From Psychrobacter sp. UBA5136 (GTDB taxonomy: Bacteria; Pseudomonadota; Gammaproteobacteria; Pseudomonadales; Moraxellaceae), in the NCBI RefSeq assembly GCF_002414005.1, contig NZ_DHYG01000033.1:1-47308 (forward strand): a stretch of DNA of 47,308 nt, written 5' to 3'. The notes under the pieces are model-generated. The model saw only the letters and a program-made list of their open reading frames with translations, had not been told where the DNA came from and ran no database searches. The stretch's first letter is position 1. Each line of letters starts with the position of its first letter. The position numbers were made by a program, and so were the translations under genes. Below, one piece after another: positions 34,316 through 42,883 of this stretch.

Positions 34316-35347
34316 ATGCTTTATATCAAAAATTTGTCTTTTGGTTTGGCAGTTCTTGGAATGGGTGTACAAGCGCAAGCAATAGATCTTGTCACAAAGG
34401 GAGATGCTACTTTAAGTATCGGTGGCTATGTCAAAGCGGAAGGTATATTTTATTCTCCAGATGAAGGCGAGTCCGAGTTCAAAGGAAGCGCACGGCAATC
34501 ACGAATTAATATCAAAACCACCAAGAATGTAGAGGATAAAAAATTAACGGGTTTTATTGAAGGGGATTTTTATGGCAATGCCGCCAATGGTGGTTCAGAC
34601 TTACGGCTTCGCCATGCTTATGTTCAGCTTGATGATTTGACGATAGGTAAGACGTGGAATGGTCAATTTTTAGCAGTGTACCCTCTTTTGACTGAACAGC
34701 TTGACTTTCGAGGTACGGGACTAGGGACTATCTCTGGCGGCGGCGCCGATATTCGTCCAGATTTGACGGTGCATTATACTCATAAGGGATTTCGTTTTAC
34801 GGCGCAAGACCCGGTTTACGATAAGGCTGATCTGCCAGATATGGTTGTTAGCTACAAGGATAACATATCTGATCTTAGCTATAATTTGGCAGTTACTGCT
34901 CGTGAGGCTAAAAATGGAGACGATTCAGATATAGGCGTAGGGGTATCTCTCGCTGGGAAACTTAATTTTGGTAATGATTCACTACATGCAAGCGTATACA
35001 ACGGAAAAGGTATGGGCGTCTATTCTACAGTCTGCGTTGGAAAAGTCCTTGGAGCGATCAATGCTCCAGACTGTGATGCAGAAGACGGTAAGCTTGTTTC
35101 GCAAACTGGCTTCACGCTAGGCTATAGGCATAAGTTTACCGAAAAGCTTTTTAGTAACATGCGTTATGGTGAAATTAATGTAAATGATGTGGCCGATACT
35201 TCTATCAATGTAAAAAGTATTAACCTTATCTATAATTATTTACCAGATTTGGATTTTGGTATTGAATGGAGAGATAGAAGCGATAAGGCTCTCTCTCAAG
35301 TAAAAAAAGGTCAGCAGGTTGAAGTAATGGCCAAGTATAATTTCTGA
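34316..35347 (+). CDS. DcaP-like outer-membrane porin
   Basis: A 343-residue porin of the DcaP type, first linked to dicarboxylate uptake in Acinetobacter. A signal peptide runs to about residue 22 (LAVLGMGVQAQA, then IDLV). The mature protein starts with TLSIGGYVKAEGIF and shows the family's RQSRINIKT, LTGFIEGDFYGN, LRLRHAYVQL and TIGKTWNGQF segments. The C-terminus ends KYNF, an aromatic terminus suitable for BamA. ATG 34316 is chosen because AAGGAA at 34300-34305 is too close to an upstream GTG at 34307. It ends the catabolic operon; a hairpin terminator and the IS3 element follow. Confidence 0.87.
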   Translation: MLYIKNLSFGLAVLGMGVQAQAIDLVTKGDATLSIGGYVKAEGIFYSPDEGESEFKGSARQSRINIKTTKNVEDKKLTGFIEGDFYGNAANGGSDLRLRHAYVQLDDLTIGKTWNGQFLAVYPLLTEQLDFRGTGLGTISGGGADIRPDLTVHYTHKGFRFTAQDPVYDKADLPDMVVSYKDNISDLSYNLAVTAREAKNGDDSDIGVGVSLAGKLNFGNDSLHASVYNGKGMGVYSTVCVGKVLGAINAPDCDAEDGKLVSQTGFTLGYRHKFTEKLFSNMRYGEINVNDVADTSINVKSINLIYNYLPDLDFGIEWRDRSDKALSQVKKGQQVEVMAKYNF

Positions 35348-35370
35348 GCCGGATTTTTGAGCTTAGAGTT

Positions 35371-35429
35371 AAAAGCCTCAGGTTTGAACTATTTATCGAG
35401 GTAAAATATAACTTACCGCGGGGCTTTTT
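35371..35429 (+). terminator. Probable terminator of the porin operon, abutting the IS
   Basis: AAAAGCCTC (35371-35379) pairs with GGGGCTTTT (35420-35428) with one wobble, around a 40-base loop that contains a smaller GAGGTAAA...TTACC stem. It is followed by T and then the TAT target duplication of the IS3 element at 35432. Confidence 0.6.
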
Positions 35430-35481
35430 ATTGAACCGCCCCGGTATTGTCGGAGACTTAACATTCTGAGAGAATACGACA

Positions 35482-35799
35482 ATGAAAAGACAAACCTACA
35501 CTCCTGAGATTAAAGAACGCGCCGTCCGTATGCTGATCGAAGCAGCAAACGACTATCCCTCCACATGGGCAGCCATTCAAGCCATTGCCCCTAAGATTGG
35601 CTGCACGCCTGAAACCCTGCGCTCATGGCACAAGAAGCATATAGATCAAACTATCCCTGCCTCAGTGCAAGCTCAAAGCCAAGAGCAACGTATTAAAGAT
35701 CTTGAACGTGAATGCAGAGAACTCAAACAGGCCAATGAGATCATACGTAAGGCAGCGGCTTTTTTCGCCCAGGCGGAGCTCGACCGTCTACCGAAATAA
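35482..35799 (+). CDS. IS3-family transposase OrfA
   Basis: A 105-residue DNA-binding protein. It begins KRQTYTPEIKERAVRML, the helix-turn-helix of IS3 OrfA proteins, continues with IGCTPETLRSWHKKH (recognition helix) and ends in a leucine-zipper-like coil (RIKDLERECRELKQANEIIRKAAAFF). It binds the IS ends and, joined to OrfB, forms the transposase. Its stop overlaps the orfB start as TAATG. GAGAGA lies upstream of the ATG. Confidence 0.93.
   Translation: MKRQTYTPEIKERAVRMLIEAANDYPSTWAAIQAIAPKIGCTPETLRSWHKKHIDQTIPASVQAQSQEQRIKDLERECRELKQANEIIRKAAAFFAQAELDRLPK
35760..35766 (+). other. Programmed -1 frameshift heptamer T TTT TTC
   Basis: The heptamer lies in the zero frame of orfA (codons GCT TTT TTC). 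Slipping back one base gives an open frame with no stop that runs directly into orfB, producing ...FFRPGGARPSTEI-MVTFIDDH. This is the expected way to make OrfAB, the active IS3 transposase; a separate OrfB could come from the TAATG restart. Confidence 0.7.
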
Positions 35800-36701
35800 T
35801 GGTCACATTTATCGATGATCACAAGCAGAAATACGGGATCGAGCCAATCTGTAGAGTACTACCGATTGCCCCATCAACCTACTACCGTACTAAAGACTTG
35901 GAGAGTTACCCTGAAAAGCGCTCGTTGCGTCAGCAGCATGACGACTATTATATCAACGAGATTAAACGCATCTGGCAGGACAGTAAATGCCGTTACGGTG
36001 TTCGTAAAGTCTGGCAGCAGATGAAGGCAGATGGTATTCATGTGGCTCGTTGTACGGTAGAGCGTTTAATGAAGCAGTATGGTATGCAAGGCATCTGGCG
36101 CGGTAAGGGCAAGATCACCACCAATAGCCGTGATGACCAAAAATGCGCTGATGACCTGATTAATCGTAATTTTAATGCCCATCGTCCTAATCAGCTATGG
36201 GTAGCTGACTTCACCTATATAAAAACAACTAGCGGCTGGGTATATACCGCTTTTATTATTGACGTGTTTGCCCGTAGCATTGTCGGTTGGAAAGTATCTA
36301 ATCGCATGAACACGGATATGGTAATGTCAGCGCTTAATCAAGCCATTGCAGACAGGAACAACCCCAAAGATGTGATTCATCACAGTGATCGCGGGGTTCA
36401 GTACTTATCCATTCGTTATACTGATAAGATGAAGGACTCTAGCATCATTGCCTCGGTCGGCACGACTGGTGATTCATACGATAACGCACTGGCTGAAACG
36501 GTTAACGGGCTGTATAAATCTGAGGTAATTGACTATTTAAAGGAGAACTGGACTGGTATCAATGATGTTGAACTGGCAACCCTTGAATGGGTGGACTGGT
36601 TTAATAAAACCCGTTTGCATAGCACGATTGGTTATGTGTCACCCTTTGAGTTTGAAAAGCGGTATTACGATAATTTAACCCTGTCAGGCATCGCTGCCTG
36701 A
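35799..36701 (+). CDS. IS3-family transposase OrfB (DDE integrase domain)
   Basis: A 300-residue catalytic subunit. The N-terminal HTH_21 region has YGIEPICRVLPIAPSTYYR and CRYGVRKVWQQMKADG. The rve integrase core carries the DDE triad in WVADFTYIKT, HHSDRGVQYLS and NALAETVNGLYKSE. The C-terminus has the family phrase RLHSTIGYVSPFEFEKRYY. The frame is intact. Standing alone it starts at ATG 35799; as part of OrfAB it is reached by frameshift at 35760-35766. Confidence 0.94.
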   Translation: MVTFIDDHKQKYGIEPICRVLPIAPSTYYRTKDLESYPEKRSLRQQHDDYYINEIKRIWQDSKCRYGVRKVWQQMKADGIHVARCTVERLMKQYGMQGIWRGKGKITTNSRDDQKCADDLINRNFNAHRPNQLWVADFTYIKTTSGWVYTAFIIDVFARSIVGWKVSNRMNTDMVMSALNQAIADRNNPKDVIHHSDRGVQYLSIRYTDKMKDSSIIASVGTTGDSYDNALAETVNGLYKSEVIDYLKENWTGINDVELATLEWVDWFNKTRLHSTIGYVSPFEFEKRYYDNLTLSGIAA

Positions 36702-36817
36702 CTCAAGTAAATCACTCTCCGATATAGTCGGGGCGGTTCATATCTTTACGAGCAGTAGTTTAAGGTCCCTCTTAAGTTTTTTAAACAGAAGTTACAGAGA
36801 TTTTCATAATAGATAGT

Positions 36818-36882
36818 AGCCTCTCAGCTGATTAAGAATTATCTTATACATAGATATAATCTACTTAAAACAGAGAGAGGCT
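36818..36882. repeat. Inverted repeat downstream of the IS and fusion gene
   Basis: AGCCTCTC (36818-36825) and GAGAGGCT (36875-36882) form a perfect 8-bp inverted repeat with a 49-base AT-rich centre. It lies 91 bases beyond the stop codon of the leftward fusion gene and may be part of its transcription stop. Confidence 0.35.
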
Positions 36883-36972
36883 GGCTTTAAACGCTACATA
36901 AGCACTTATAGAATAGGCATATATAAAACCGCCTTTTATGAGATGCCACCACACTTATTAATACATGACTAT

Positions 36973-38961
36973 CTATAAGCCAAACGGGAAGGTATCGAGT
37001 GTGTCGTCACCCGTTTCTTTTGTCAGCGCCTCAACCGCGCGGGTTTCATCAAACCAAATATACTCATCAAATTGCGCTGGCAACGAGGCATAAAAATAAT
37101 GACTTTGTAATTCAGTCTCAGGTCTATAAATGACGCCTATCGCTCGCTCTAAGCGCTCTGGGAGTAATTTTTTACGGATATCTTCATGCAGTGGGTAACG
37201 TAAGGGCAACAGAAAATTGTCAGTAGGCACATCATGAAAAATACGCTCATAACTGTCAAGATGTGATGGCCGTACTTGCTTTATTTTCATTGGCCCGCCC
37301 CAATCGGAGGCAGCGGCAACCGTACCATGATCGGTGCCAAAACCGATATTGTAGACCTTGTCACCATATTTTTGCCGTGCCAATTGGCCTATGTTTAACT
37401 CGCCGCGTGCGCTCATTTGGGTTGCGCGAGCATCACCAATATGGGAGTTATGCGCCCAAACGACCGCTTTTGATTCGAGACCTTTAAAATCAAGCACCGC
37501 CTGTAAAGTTTTAATCATATGCTGATCACGCTGGTTCCATGAGCTGTCTTCAGCATAGTACATGGTTCGATAATAACGTTCGGCATCGACGATCAGCTTG
37601 GCATTTTGTTCAGCATCAAAAAACTGTTCCTCATTGGCGACAGAAGACTCTAAACGTTTCTTGAGTAAATCTTGTAGGTTTTTGAGTACCTCAACTTCAC
37701 AGTCCTTATGTTGCTGGGTGATCACAGCTTGGCCATACAAAGACGGTTCATCGGCCCAAGGCATCAAACAGCCATAACGCTCGCGGGCAATCTCTGCTGT
37801 CTTAGGATCCACGTCTTGCAAGTAGTTCAAGACACTTTCAATTGAGCCATATAAGCTGTATAAATCCAGACCATAAAACCCTACTTTTTTTTCTGTCGAT
37901 TCCGTTTTAGCGTTATAAGCATGCAGCCAGTGGGTAAATTTGAGCATGGATTTATTTGCCCACATCCAAGTCGGGAATCTAGAAAAAGGTTTGTTCTGTA
38001 GTAAAGCGTCTTGTTCTCTTCCATGAATATAATGATTGATATGCGCGGCATCTGGCCAATCAGCTTCGGCAGTAACAATAGTAAAGCCTTTCTTCTCTAT
38101 AAGCTCTTTGGTGATACGAGCACGCATGTCATAAAATTCAGCCGTACCATGTGATGCTTCTCCAAGCAATACGACACGGCTGTCTCCGATACGCGCCATT
38201 AGATTATCTAAATTGACGTCATCAATACTGGCAAAATGTTCACTTGATTGACCAATTAGTTCAGGCAACGTCCTAGCTCTTGAGGCGTCCTCACTTGAGG
38301 GCTTATTGTTTTTCTCTTGCCAACCTGCCGCGCCAATCAGCGGCACAAAACGCACGCGTCCCAAATCTTCTGTTTTATAGTCATCTTGACTGACACGCCA
38401 AATACGAATCAGTTTCTGTGATTCCGAAGATTCACCAACGGGAATGACCAGTCGCCCGCCAATCGCTAACTGTTCTTTGAGTGACTGCGGTGCTTCAGGC
38501 CCGCCTGCGGCAACAATGATAGCATCAAAGGGAGCTTGTTCTTCCCACCCAAGTGTGCCATCGCCATGTCTGACCTGAACATTGGTATATCCCAGCTCTT
38601 TGAGTCTGGCTTGCGCTGTATCTGCCAAAACTTTGTGGCGCTCAATGGTATAGACGTTCTCACAAATCTCCCCGAGCACGGCGGCGGCATATCCCGAACC
38701 TGTCCCGACTTCAAGGACGCGGTCATCTGATTTTAGCTCAAGTGCAGCCGTCATCAAGGCAACAATATAAGGCTGTGAGATGGTCTGATTTTCCTCAATA
38801 GGTAAGGGCGCATCTTTATAGGCAAATTCAACAAGATCTGCCGGTATAAATGCTTCACGCGGAACGGTACCCAGCGCATGAAGCACCGTTTGATCGCGAA
38901 TACCGCGCGCCGCAAGTTGGCGTTCTATCATTTGCTGTCTGAGCTCTTTAAAATCATTCAT
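36973..38961 (-). CDS. Fusion of protein-L-isoaspartate methyltransferase and erythromycin-esterase domains
   Basis: A 662-residue two-domain protein. Residues 1-215 are a complete PCMT: MIERQLAARGI, ISQPYIVALM at 61-70, SAM motif I VLEVGTGSGYAAAVL at 82-96, and the usual end RFVPLIGAAGW. Residues about 240-662 are an erythromycin-esterase-family hydrolase: VVLLGEASHGT with Glu 268 and His 271, EADWPDA, WAHNSHIGDARAT and FGTDHGT. PCMT repairs isoaspartyl damage in proteins; the esterase-like family includes EreA/EreC but most members have unknown substrates. A longer start at 39012 lacks a ribosome site; ATG 38961 has AAGGA seven bases upstream. It has no operon partner. Confidence 0.9.
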   Translation of the reverse strand: MNDFKELRQQMIERQLAARGIRDQTVLHALGTVPREAFIPADLVEFAYKDAPLPIEENQTISQPYIVALMTAALELKSDDRVLEVGTGSGYAAAVLGEICENVYTIERHKVLADTAQARLKELGYTNVQVRHGDGTLGWEEQAPFDAIIVAAGGPEAPQSLKEQLAIGGRLVIPVGESSESQKLIRIWRVSQDDYKTEDLGRVRFVPLIGAAGWQEKNNKPSSEDASRARTLPELIGQSSEHFASIDDVNLDNLMARIGDSRVVLLGEASHGTAEFYDMRARITKELIEKKGFTIVTAEADWPDAAHINHYIHGREQDALLQNKPFSRFPTWMWANKSMLKFTHWLHAYNAKTESTEKKVGFYGLDLYSLYGSIESVLNYLQDVDPKTAEIARERYGCLMPWADEPSLYGQAVITQQHKDCEVEVLKNLQDLLKKRLESSVANEEQFFDAEQNAKLIVDAERYYRTMYYAEDSSWNQRDQHMIKTLQAVLDFKGLESKAVVWAHNSHIGDARATQMSARGELNIGQLARQKYGDKVYNIGFGTDHGTVAAASDWGGPMKIKQVRPSHLDSYERIFHDVPTDNFLLPLRYPLHEDIRKKLLPERLERAIGVIYRPETELQSHYFYASLPAQFDEYIWFDETRAVEALTKETGDDTLDTFPFGL

Positions 38962-39312
38962 GACGTTTTCCTTAATTTTCATTTTGGAATTTAATACCTT
39001 ATTGTTTTCCATACGCTAGGGCATCGTCAGACCTAAATAAAACAGATAAACATACATAACTGAAGAAAATTTTCACGGGCGGTACGTTTTGCAAAAACGA
39101 TGTCAATCGCTGTTAGCGAGCCTTATTTTTTAAGGTCATCGCCTATATTGGTTCTTATGAATTTATTAATCTAACTGACGAAAAAGCCATGGCTTAGCAC
39201 AATAAATAGGTAGCTAAACGAAGATATTATTTTAGATTATTGTCAATAATGACCTAATGCAATGTGTTTTCATCTGAGATTTGTCATATTAAGTAATAGA
39301 CATTCTTGTACA
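38962..39312. other. 351-bp non-coding interval between the fusion gene and the HmuY-like gene
   Basis: Both flanking genes read leftward. Apart from small hairpins (CGCT-GTT-AGCG near 39107-39117 and CCTTA-TTTTT-TAAGG just after) no gene or strong signal is seen. The fusion-gene promoter should be in the part next to 38961. Confidence 0.45.
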
Positions 39313-40587
39313 TTAAGAGGCAGGCTGAATATCAATTTTAAACTCCCATGAAGTTGGAGTCGTGGCTGTTGCATTAGGATAATTGATTTTATTCAAGCGC
39401 ACGCGAGCATAGCTATTACCCTCAGCGGATCTGATGAGCGCGCCTTGAGCAGTAGCAACAGGTTTGGCATTTAGCTGATGGGTCATACCATTATAGGTAT
39501 ACCAGCCAAAGTCTAGAGTTGGAAAATTGCCCGTATAAGCAGGATTGAGATCCGAGCCTTTACTGTCAACCACCCAGCTTCTGGCGCTTAGTGGTTTGTC
39601 ATAGTTTGCAGTGCTGGTGAGGTTGGATAAGGTAACCGCACTACCATCGGTGATAAACTGACTCGTCACAGGCTCGCCTTGTGCGTCATAATATCCGGCT
39701 GGCGTGGCAGCAAGGTAACCACCGACTTTGTCTTTATTGGCGCCAATAGCAGAATCGCCACCATTTAAAATCACATCATTGCGCTTAAAGCCAATCTGCC
39801 AAGCGCTGTTTCTGTCACTGCTACTTTGGCCTGTTTTTAGATCGAAATACACCCAGTTATCATTGTTTGCAGCATTAATGGTTTTTGTCTGTACCTTGCT
39901 TGGTAGCGCGGTATCAATCCAGCGAATCGTCGGATAACCAGAGGCACCAGCCTCGTTATAATAGTTGATAATCTGCATCGTATAAATAGGCTGCTGGACG
40001 CTACTGTCTGTCATAGCGCTGCTATTATCCGTGGTGATAAGATAGACGCGGTTATTAGGGTAAAGCTGATGCTTGCCTTTTAAATTGTACTCAAACCAAG
40101 GCTTGACATCGAAAATCCCGCCACTGCGATCTTCGTTATAATGCATGGTAATGTCGCGACCTGTATCAGGATCTTGAGTGGCGTTTTTATAACGACTTAA
40201 ATCTGACCAATCAATCAAACCAAATACCCCGCCTTTACCTGTGCCAGAATCGCCGCTATTTGACCACAGTTTAGGTGCCCGCGCTGCATTTTCAAACTTA
40301 ATATCCCATTTGCCTTCCTCACACGAACTTTCTGCTCTGGCATCAAAGTCATAACACGTCGCTGAGCCCAGCGCCAAGTTGGTGACCTGCCAAGTGGCCG
40401 TTTCGCTAAAGCTAGCTGTGCTTACAGGCGGCTTGTTGCCACTATTGCCGCCATTTCCAGTATTGTCATTACTCGAGCCATCACTGCCGCCACCGCAGCC
40501 GGTCATGCTGAGTGTTAAAATGCTGGTGGTTATTAGCATCAGCAGTGTTTTCGGTTTGGTCTTAAATAAGGGAATGATTTGAGTCAT
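39313..40587 (-). CDS. HmuY-like heme-binding lipoprotein
   Basis: A 424-residue lipoprotein. The signal sequence ends TSILTLSMTGCGGGSDG with the lipidated Cys near residue 29, followed by a Gly/Ser/Asn linker. The bulk is a beta-rich protein with two HmuY-type halves. Each has SCEEGKWDIKFENA or NSAWQIGFKRNDVILNGG (the W-x-I-x-F hallmark), and the end is YARVRLNKINYP...SWEFKIDIQ. HmuY proteins capture heme at the outer surface and pass it to a TonB-dependent receptor. The frame extends upstream to 40776, but ATG 40587 has AAGGAG six bases before it. It lies 103 bases after the receptor gene on the same strand. Two domains make it longer than Porphyromonas HmuY. Confidence 0.82.
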   Translation of the reverse strand: MTQIIPLFKTKPKTLLMLITTSILTLSMTGCGGGSDGSSNDNTGNGGNSGNKPPVSTASFSETATWQVTNLALGSATCYDFDARAESSCEEGKWDIKFENAARAPKLWSNSGDSGTGKGGVFGLIDWSDLSRYKNATQDPDTGRDITMHYNEDRSGGIFDVKPWFEYNLKGKHQLYPNNRVYLITTDNSSAMTDSSVQQPIYTMQIINYYNEAGASGYPTIRWIDTALPSKVQTKTINAANNDNWVYFDLKTGQSSSDRNSAWQIGFKRNDVILNGGDSAIGANKDKVGGYLAATPAGYYDAQGEPVTSQFITDGSAVTLSNLTSTANYDKPLSARSWVVDSKGSDLNPAYTGNFPTLDFGWYTYNGMTHQLNAKPVATAQGALIRSAEGNSYARVRLNKINYPNATATTPTSWEFKIDIQPAS

Positions 40588-40690
40588 GACATGCTCCTTA
40601 ATAATGGTGGTTTTATATAAAATGTAAAAAACAGCGGCGGAAAAATAGTGGTACGGATACGGTAAATTTAGAATTGTTGTTAATAAAGAA

Positions 40691-42883
40691 CTACCAGTGA
40701 TAGCTGGCGCCCAGTAACCATTCGCGATTGTCAATTGGGCGATAGTCACTGGCATCGCTGACATCTCGCTGCACATCGAAGATATTATTAATCGCCGCGT
40801 ACACGCTTAAGTTTGCGGTGGCGTCATAATTAAGCTTGCTATCAAGCGTCCACCAAGCAGGTGAATACGCTTGCTCACTGGTACTAATGAGCTGCTTAGA
40901 TTCATAATTGAGGCGCGGAATCAGCTGTAATTTGTCACTAATCCGGTAATCAAGTGCCAGCATCGCTTTATGATTGGGCTTATAAGTCAGCTCAGTATCG
41001 GTCACATTATTGTGGGTCTTTAAATAAGCATAGCTGGCTTGCAGTTTGGCGCGCTCGTCCACTTGCCAGTCAATAGCAATATCGCCGCCATAGGTTTTGG
41101 CGCTATCGACGTTCATATATTGATAAATGGCAATGTTGCCATCAAAGGTCGCGTTGTCCTCGTCGGTTTGGATTAGGTCGTCAACCTCGTTATAAAAACC
41201 ATTGACCGTCAAATTGATACTATCGCTTAGCTGACCTTGATAGCCGATTTGATAACTGGTTGAGGTTTCGGGTTGTAAGTTCGGATTGCCCATGACTTTG
41301 TAGCCCAAATTGCTGTGGTCAAAGACGTAGTAGCGCTCTTTTAGATTGGGCACGCGATAACCGCCGCCGATACTACCGCGAAAGATATGGTCACGGCCGC
41401 TCGCATCTAAATGGTTGTATTTGAGTGATACCTTTGGTGCAATATGGTCGCCGAAGTCCTCATCGTTTTGATAGCGAATACCGCTTAGCACCTCCCAATT
41501 ACCCCCAATCAGCCAATCGTCTTGTAGGTAAAGCTCGCCGACATCGCGGCTGACCTCATCGCTGATAAGCTCGCTGACTTGATTTTTTGTTTGGCTGAGC
41601 TTGTCTTGCTGAACCTGACCGCCGACTTGGATAAAGTGAATATGTTTATCGGATAAAGCCAACTCCGGGAAATCGAGCTGTGCTTGTGCCAGCGTGGTAC
41701 TAATGTCTGTATCACGGGCACTGGTGAGGGTTTGCTGCGTTTTGGTATTGGATTTGCTTTGATACGCTTCATGGAGCGCTTGCGCCGACAATCGATAAGT
41801 CTTGCTAGCATCATCTTTATGCGGCGTGATATCAGCACGCGCCCCAACACTAAAGCGCTGCTTAGTAATCTGCTCATCTCGTTGCTGGGCCAAATAGCGC
41901 GGCGCCACATAATAATTAAAACGGCTAATATCATCCTCTATATAGTGGCTGGCCTCCAACCAATACTGAGAATTTTTGATTAATCGGCTATCGTCGCTGT
42001 CATTGTTATCGTCTGATATGCCTTTACCGTCAGGGCGGAAGCTCAGGCGGGCGCTGACTTGTGATTGCTCGCTGGCATCTTTTAGTCTGGGCCATGCTTT
42101 ATGGTCTAAGCTTAAGCCATCATTATCAAGATACGAGCCTGATAGGCGAGCATGAAAACGCTGGTCTTTATCCAATGCGCCCTCAATACTGGCTTCTACA
42201 TAACGCTTATTGGCATCTAACTTTTTACCAGACGGATTTTGCTGACCGTTACTGGCAACCTCGGTGATGACATGCCCCGTCGCCGCGCCAATAGGTTTGG
42301 TGATGATATTAATAACGCCGCCCATTGCCGCGCTACCAAACTGCGCTGACGCCGCTCCCTGTACCACTTCTATTTGTTCGATATCCATATTCATGTATTG
42401 ATTTAAATTTACCGTCGAGCCAGTGCTGGCGGTAATCGGTAAGCCATCAACCAATACCAATACCTGATCACCGCTAAAGCCTTGCATGCTGACCTCGTAG
42501 CCTGTCTTGCCATGGACTTCGCGTAAGTAAACATTGGGCAGGAGGGCTAGCGCTTCTTTTAACGTATGAGCTTGGTTGTCATCGAGCTGTTGGCGGCTAA
42601 GCACTTGCATTGCAACTGGCGCATCGCTTAAGGCGCGCTCAGAGCGGGTGGCAGTTACGACGATGGGGTCTAAACGTATGCTTGGCATGGCGTCGTCAGT
42701 GGTGGCAACATTATTTTCTGCGAGAAGTGGAGCGGCCTGCGCTGGAACTGGCGCTAATGCAAACAATGCTAACGCGATGCTAATAGCTAAAGGGCTACGG
42801 CGCAGCTGTGATGGAGCAGTGGGCAATCTTGGATAAGTTAAAGGAAGTTGAGGCGCTAAAATCGACATAAATAAAACAACCAT
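40691..42883 (-). CDS. TonB-dependent heme receptor
   Basis: A roughly 730-residue outer-membrane receptor. After a long signal region ending ALFALAPVPAQA come the TonB box DPIVVTATR, a plug domain (LALLPNVYLREV, GYEVSMQGFSGDQVLVLVDGLP, GSAAMGGVINIITK) and a 22-strand barrel ending LLGASYHW. The GNPNLQPETS segment is the NPNL box of heme receptors. Just before it, GYRVPNLKERYYVFDHSN takes the place of the FRAP region with the intervening His. The start is unclear: ATG 42883 is given, ATG 42868 and TTG 42931 are possible, and none has a good ribosome site. It diverges from hmuS across a Fur box and precedes the HmuY-like gene. Confidence 0.88.
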   Translation of the reverse strand: MVVLFMSILAPQLPLTYPRLPTAPSQLRRSPLAISIALALFALAPVPAQAAPLLAENNVATTDDAMPSIRLDPIVVTATRSERALSDAPVAMQVLSRQQLDDNQAHTLKEALALLPNVYLREVHGKTGYEVSMQGFSGDQVLVLVDGLPITASTGSTVNLNQYMNMDIEQIEVVQGAASAQFGSAAMGGVINIITKPIGAATGHVITEVASNGQQNPSGKKLDANKRYVEASIEGALDKDQRFHARLSGSYLDNDGLSLDHKAWPRLKDASEQSQVSARLSFRPDGKGISDDNNDSDDSRLIKNSQYWLEASHYIEDDISRFNYYVAPRYLAQQRDEQITKQRFSVGARADITPHKDDASKTYRLSAQALHEAYQSKSNTKTQQTLTSARDTDISTTLAQAQLDFPELALSDKHIHFIQVGGQVQQDKLSQTKNQVSELISDEVSRDVGELYLQDDWLIGGNWEVLSGIRYQNDEDFGDHIAPKVSLKYNHLDASGRDHIFRGSIGGGYRVPNLKERYYVFDHSNLGYKVMGNPNLQPETSTSYQIGYQGQLSDSINLTVNGFYNEVDDLIQTDEDNATFDGNIAIYQYMNVDSAKTYGGDIAIDWQVDERAKLQASYAYLKTHNNVTDTELTYKPNHKAMLALDYRISDKLQLIPRLNYESKQLISTSEQAYSPAWWTLDSKLNYDATANLSVYAAINNIFDVQRDVSDASDYRPIDNREWLLGASYHW

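Larger units (their letters stand above)
35432..36740 (+). mobile_element. Complete IS3-family insertion sequence (1309 bp)
   Basis: Imperfect terminal inverted repeats of about 24 bp bound the element. Both ends share TGAACCGCCCCG as their outermost 12 bases and CGGAG at the inner edge, with five mismatches between. It is flanked by a direct repeat TAT (35429-35431 and 36741-36743), a 3-bp target duplication as IS3 elements make. Inside are orfA and orfB in the -1 relation, with a slippery heptamer. Nothing is truncated, so the element looks potentially active. It resembles the IS51/IS1222 side of the family, but the subgroup is not certain. Confidence 0.92.

Noticed and set aside
40588..40776. 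N-terminal extension of the HmuY-like gene into the receptor 3' end
   Set aside because: The lipoprotein signal peptide begins at ATG 40587 with AAGGAG; an extension would bury the signal.
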